Origin: JAXDBM01 sp963709485
GTDB lineage: Bacteria > Desulfobacterota > Syntrophia > Syntrophales > Fen-1087
Reading direction: 5' to 3'
NCBI GenBank assembly: GCA_963709485.1
Contig: CAVPWE010000005.1
Span: forward strand, 1 to 64,000
DNA: 64,000 nt
The notes below the pieces were generated by a model. The model was given only the letters and a program-made list of their open reading frames with translations, ran no database searches and was not told the DNA's origin. The translations under genes and the position numbers were made by a program. This document shows, piece by piece, positions 60,518-64,000 of the stretch. Positions within the stretch are counted from its first letter, which is position 1. Each line of letters starts with the position of its first letter.

Positions 60518-61429
60518 ATGGACGAGAATCAGCAGGGAAAAACCGAAGGCATGTCGTTCTTTAACGACTGGATCAAATCAAGCACCGATCTGTGGACATC
60601 GATGCTGAAGATGGCGCCTGCCGCGCCGGAGACGCCGGATGCATCGGATGCGCCGGCCTGGGCGCCCGGGAAGAAGGCAGCCCGCAGCCGGCCGCTGGAG
60701 TCGCTGGAATCGGCGGGCAGGATGTGGCAGTCCCTGGCTTCCGTCATGAGCGAGCCCGCCATGGCCGATGCCGCCCTGAAGGGCATGAACACGCTTCCCG
60801 ACATTTTCCTCAGGGCCGCCCAGGCCTCCTGGGACGTATGCTTTCAGATTCAGAAGGGCAGCATCGAAAAGGCCGGAAAAATCGGTCAGAAGGTCGAGGC
60901 CTACCATTTTGAGAATCTGGACCCGGAGTCGTTCAAGGCCCTTCGGGAAATCTACGAGAAGGAGATCCGGCAGTTTTTTCACATCCCCCAGCTCGGCCTG
61001 ACGCGCTTCTACCAGGAGCGGGTGGGCATTTTCATGGACCGGCTGAACCTTCTGGAGGCGACGCTGGGCGAGTTCCTGTCCATGCTCAACCTCCCCTTCG
61101 AGCAGACGAACAAGGTGATGCAGCAGGAGTTGGAGAGGCTGACCCGGGAGGGCAAGGTCCCGAAGGAGGCGAAGTCGCTCTACAATCTGTGGGTCAAGAT
61201 CCTCGAGGGCCATTTCATGACGCTGTTCAAGTCGCCGGAGTACAACCAGACGCTGGCCGACCTGTTCATCAAGGTGACGGACTTCATCGTCGCGAAAAAC
61301 GAGATGTTTCAGGACATCCTGCAAATCCTGCCCGTTCCCACCTACAAGGAGATCGACGAGCTCTACCGGGACCTTCACATTCTGAAAAAGAGGGTCCGGG
61401 AACTGGAAGGGCAACTGAACCCGGCATGA
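60518..61429 (+). CDS. phaE: Class III polyhydroxyalkanoate synthase subunit PhaE
   Basis: A 303-residue PhaE-type subunit, mostly helical. Recognisable parts are FFNDWIKSSTDLWTSML at the start, the segment from RQFFHIPQLGLTRFYQER, and the C-terminal PVPTYKEIDELYRDLHILKKRVRELE with a short coiled coil. PhaE has no catalytic residues itself but forms the active synthase with PhaC. The phaC gene follows after 33 bases. Residues 30-60 are a low-complexity linker rich in A and P. The ATG has GAGG seven bases before. Confidence 0.92.
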   Translation: MDENQQGKTEGMSFFNDWIKSSTDLWTSMLKMAPAAPETPDASDAPAWAPGKKAARSRPLESLESAGRMWQSLASVMSEPAMADAALKGMNTLPDIFLRAAQASWDVCFQIQKGSIEKAGKIGQKVEAYHFENLDPESFKALREIYEKEIRQFFHIPQLGLTRFYQERVGIFMDRLNLLEATLGEFLSMLNLPFEQTNKVMQQELERLTREGKVPKEAKSLYNLWVKILEGHFMTLFKSPEYNQTLADLFIKVTDFIVAKNEMFQDILQILPVPTYKEIDELYRDLHILKKRVRELEGQLNPA

Positions 61430-61462
61430 TTTCGAACGGACATCCGGAAAGGAGAGAGAGCG

Positions 61463-62746
61463 ATGGATCAGCCCAAAATTCCCCTTGACCTGATACTGTC
61501 CAGCCTGGCCGAGGACGCGGAGAAGGCGCAGGCCCGGGCGACCAAGGCGTCGGAGGTGCTGCTGAGCGAGCTGTCGACGGACATCGCCTCGACGCCTTAC
61601 GACGTCGTCTACGAGGAGGACCGCGTCAAGCTGAAGCACTACCGCCTCGAGGGAGAGGCGAAGCTGAAGACCCCGCTTCTGGTCGTTTACGCTCTGATCA
61701 ACCGGGAGACGATGCTGGACCTTCAGCCGGACCGGAGCGTGGTCAAGAATTTCATTCGGGACGGCATCGACCTCTACATGGTCGACTGGGGCTACCCCAC
61801 CCGAAAGGACCGGTTTCTCACCATCGACGACCACGTCAACGTGTACATTGACCATGCGGTGGACTTCATTCGCCGGAAACACGGCCTTCCCAAGATCAAC
61901 CTGATGGGGATCTGCATGGGCGGATCCTTCTGCGTCATGTATTCCGCGCTCCACCCCGACAAGATCAAGAACCTGATCACGACGGTGACGCCGACCAATT
62001 TCGACACCGACACCGGCCTGCTGCACATCTGGATGAGGTCCATCGATGCGGACCGGATGGTCGACACCTTCGGGAACATCCCGGCGGACCTGATGAACCT
62101 GGGCTTCCTGCTGTTGAACCCGGCCCGCCTGATGATCGACAAGTACGTCGGCTTCCTGGAGAACGTGGACAACAAGCCCTTCGTGGAAAACTTCGTCCGC
62201 ATGGAGAAGTGGATCTTCGACAGCCCGGACGTCCCCGGCGAGACCTTTCGGCAGTTCGTCAACGACTGCTACAAGAAGAACCTCCTCATCCAGAGCAAGC
62301 TGGAGCTGGGGGGCAAGCGGGTCGACCTCAAGAAAATCACCATGCCTGTCCTGAACTTCTACGGCATGTACGATCACCTGGTGCCGCCGGCCGCCTGCGA
62401 GCTGTTGACCAAAAACGTGGGAAGCAGGGACACGGAGGACATCAACCTGGACACCGGCCACATCGGCATCTACGTCAGTTCCAAGTGCCAGCGGGAGTTC
62501 GCGCCCAAAATCGCCCGGTGGCTGATGGAGCGGGACGGGCCGGATTCGGTCCAGGCGAAACCGGAGGCGGAAGCAGCCGGAAAAACCGCAGCCGGAAAAA
62601 AGCCGGCGGCAAAGGTGCGCAAGGCGCGGACCGCCCGGAAAAAACCGGCGGTGGAGAAGCCCGTCCCGGAGGAAAGCCCGTCCGAAAAGAAAGTTGCCGC
62701 CCGGGGGAAGCCGTCCCTGACGCAACTGATTTCAGAAACCCTATAA
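61463..62746 (+). CDS. phaC: Class III polyhydroxyalkanoate synthase subunit PhaC with basic tail
   Basis: A 427-residue PHA synthase that polymerises (R)-3-hydroxyacyl-CoA into storage polyester. The lipase-like box is GICMGGSF with the nucleophile C151. The general acid is D304 (GMYDHLVPP) and the base is H333 (DTGHIGIYVS). Class III PhaC is usually about 355 residues. Here residues from about 365 form an extra tail rich in K, A and P (AAGKKPAAKVRKARTARKK), like histone H1 or the DNA-binding tail of PhaF-type phasins. It could tie granules to the nucleoid (inference). Confidence 0.94.
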   Translation: MDQPKIPLDLILSSLAEDAEKAQARATKASEVLLSELSTDIASTPYDVVYEEDRVKLKHYRLEGEAKLKTPLLVVYALINRETMLDLQPDRSVVKNFIRDGIDLYMVDWGYPTRKDRFLTIDDHVNVYIDHAVDFIRRKHGLPKINLMGICMGGSFCVMYSALHPDKIKNLITTVTPTNFDTDTGLLHIWMRSIDADRMVDTFGNIPADLMNLGFLLLNPARLMIDKYVGFLENVDNKPFVENFVRMEKWIFDSPDVPGETFRQFVNDCYKKNLLIQSKLELGGKRVDLKKITMPVLNFYGMYDHLVPPAACELLTKNVGSRDTEDINLDTGHIGIYVSSKCQREFAPKIARWLMERDGPDSVQAKPEAEAAGKTAAGKKPAAKVRKARTARKKPAVEKPVPEESPSEKKVAARGKPSLTQLISETL

Positions 62747-62764
62747 TACAGGAGAAAAGTCATC

Positions 62765-63811
62765 ATGCCAAAGCAAAGCGACTATTTTAAAGCCATTGCG
62801 AAAATCAGCAGGGCGCTGGGAACGGCTGCCGGCCGGGATGAGATTCTCAAGCTGATCGTCAAGAGCGCCATCGAGACCATGGAGGCCAAGGCGGCCTGTC
62901 TTTTCCTCCTGGACGAGGCGCAGGGATTGTACGTCCCGGTCGCCCAGACGGGCCTTTCGAAGAATTACATCCATGCCGGTTTGAAGCATGTGAAAACGCA
63001 AATTTCCGAACTCATGAAGAAGGGGTTCATTCACTACCGCGATGCCGCTTCCGACGCCCGGGCGGAAAACCGGGATCAGAAAAAGGCCGAGGGGATCGTG
63101 TCCCTTCTGGTGGTTCCCGTAAAGGTGAAGGATCAGTTCATCGGCACCATGGCCCTTTACACGGCCGAGGCGAGGGACTTTGCCAAGCCGGAGATCGAGT
63201 TCCTGACGGTTCTTGCCGAGCAGGGGGGCATGGCGATCGAGAATGCGCAACTGATCGAGGGAATGAGGAAAAATGCCCAGATCTTTCTGGATGTGGCCAC
63301 GAACGTCATTTCCAGCCTGGACGTCAAGGAGATCCTCCAGACCCTGACCCGCGACGTGGCCAAGGCCATGGGGGTCAAGGCGGCCTCGATCCGCCTCCTG
63401 GACGAGGCGGACAACACCCTGAAACTCGTGGCCAGCTACGGGCTGAGCGAGAAGTACCTCGGCAAGGGGCCGATCTCCGCGGAGAAGAGCATCGCCGAGG
63501 CCCTGAAGGGAAAGCCGGTGGTTGTCCGGGATGCCGCGGCGGACAAGGGCGTCCAGTACAGGGACGAGAAGAAGGAGGAGGGCATCGTCACCATCCTGAG
63601 CGTTCCCATCAAGTCGAAGGAGCAGGTGCTCGGCATTCTTCGGCTCTACAGCGGCGTGCCCCGCGAGTTCACGGATGGTGAAATCACGGTGGTCACCGCC
63701 CTGGCCTACCAGGGGGGCATCGCCATTCAGAACGCCAGCATGTACCTGATGCTGAAGAGCGACATGAAGGAGCTGAAGGATGAAATCTGGAGTCACCGCT
63801 GCTGGTTCTGA
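62765..63811 (+). CDS. Tandem GAF-domain protein
   Basis: A 348-residue soluble protein with two GAF domains, at about 10-165 and 175-335. Each holds the typical IVSLLVVPVKVKDQFIGTMALY and IVTILSVPIKSKEQVLGILRLY strand pair, and ends in an EQGGMAIENA or YQGGIAIQNA helix. GAF domains bind small ligands such as cyclic nucleotides or sense redox state. There is no output domain, so it may act by protein contact. It lies 18 bases after phaC and before a hydratase gene, so it could be a sensor of PHA metabolism. The ATG has AGGAG upstream. Confidence 0.88.
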   Translation: MPKQSDYFKAIAKISRALGTAAGRDEILKLIVKSAIETMEAKAACLFLLDEAQGLYVPVAQTGLSKNYIHAGLKHVKTQISELMKKGFIHYRDAASDARAENRDQKKAEGIVSLLVVPVKVKDQFIGTMALYTAEARDFAKPEIEFLTVLAEQGGMAIENAQLIEGMRKNAQIFLDVATNVISSLDVKEILQTLTRDVAKAMGVKAASIRLLDEADNTLKLVASYGLSEKYLGKGPISAEKSIAEALKGKPVVVRDAAADKGVQYRDEKKEEGIVTILSVPIKSKEQVLGILRLYSGVPREFTDGEITVVTALAYQGGIAIQNASMYLMLKSDMKELKDEIWSHRCWF

Positions 63812-63840
63812 AACCAGCCGGGAAAGGGGGGCGTGAAGTC

Positions 63841-64000
63841 ATGGCAGGAAAGTCGATCGAGCAGATCAAGGTGGGCGATGCGGCCGAGTTTTCGAAGACG
63901 GTGACGGAATCGGACGTTTATCTTTACGCCGGGATCACCGGGGATTTGAACCCCGCCCATCTCAACGAGGCCTACGCGAAGGGCACCTTCTTCAAGACCC
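63841..64000 (+). CDS. MaoC-like (R)-specific enoyl-CoA hydratase, cut by window end
   Basis: The first 53 residues of a PhaJ-like hotdog hydratase. The signature GITGDLNPAHLN is intact, with the catalytic aspartate and histidine. Such enzymes convert trans-enoyl-CoA from beta-oxidation into (R)-3-hydroxyacyl-CoA, the substrate of PhaC. It is the fourth gene of the pha operon. The ATG at 63841 follows AAAGGGGGG. The rest lies outside the window. Confidence 0.88.
   Translation, partial: MAGKSIEQIKVGDAAEFSKTVTESDVYLYAGITGDLNPAHLNEAYAKGTFFKT

Noticed and set aside
60578..62725. 715-codon open frame on the minus strand
   Set aside because: It covers phaE and phaC in antisense and has antisense-type composition.
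1..64000. CRISPR arrays, tRNA or rRNA genes, intact insertion sequences
   Set aside because: Reading through the window gave no regularly spaced repeats, no cloverleaf-like sequences and no transposase.

Overview
The window looks like a chromosomal piece of a GC-rich anaerobic deltaproteobacterium. A Syntrophales-like member of the Desulfobacterota is my best guess, inferred from gene content: stacked acyl-CoA enzymes, CoA-transferases, zinc-ribbon/cyclase/TPR proteins, a class III PHA synthase and DUF1015. No rRNA, tRNA, CRISPR array, intact transposase or phage gene was seen, so the assignment is not firm.

Region 1 (1-14.4 kb, minus strand) is one long acyl-CoA degradation operon. It starts with a TetR regulator that has a promoter and a palindromic operator candidate. 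Then follow a MaoC-SDR-SCP2 multifunctional enzyme, a thiolase-fold/DUF35/SDR/SCP2 protein broken by one frameshift, an SCPx-type thiolase, an acyl-CoA dehydrogenase, an AMACR-type racemase/CoA-transferase, a 3-hydroxyacyl-CoA dehydrogenase, a second thiolase, a CoA-transferase and an acyl-CoA synthetase cut by the window edge. The set parallels peroxisomal branched-chain or sterol side-chain beta-oxidation.

Region 2 (14.5-20.2 kb) holds a flavoredoxin-like protein, a secreted protein, a LarA-like racemase and an E1 alpha/beta pair of a 2-oxoacid dehydrogenase. Region 3 (20.3-32.2 kb) is visibly more AT-rich and looks accessory. It has two 1121-codon zinc-ribbon/nucleotide cyclase/ATPase/TPR genes, each with one single-base frameshift, the C-terminal stub of a third copy, a CoA-transferase/GNAT fusion, an alpha/beta hydrolase, a truncated PIN toxin, small unknown genes and two copies of a terminator-like hairpin.

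Region 4 (32.3-54.8 kb) is the most unusual part: a type II fatty-acid/polyketide-like cluster, mostly minus strand. It has three stand-alone ketosynthases, a fused ketosynthase/chain-length-factor-like protein, three acyl carrier proteins, two dehydratase-type hotdog proteins, a thioesterase, three radical SAM enzymes, a phytoene-desaturase-like flavoprotein, PlsC- and PlsY-type acyltransferases, a NodB deacetylase and two BtrH-type papain-like proteins. Thiamine salvage genes (thiM, thiE), a HAD protein and RidA sit between the BtrH genes. There is no ketoreductase, loading ligase or exporter. The parts list suggests an unusual polyunsaturated or carbocyclic lipid. It partly resembles aryl-polyene/flexirubin clusters and partly the FabF/radical-SAM/desaturase clusters proposed for ladderane lipids.

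Region 5 (54.8-64 kb) holds housekeeping genes (MoaE-like, DUF721, TrmN6-like, DUF1015), a BACON lipoprotein, an esterase, and a polyhydroxyalkanoate operon: phaE, phaC with a basic tail, a GAF protein, and an R-specific enoyl-CoA hydratase cut by the window end.
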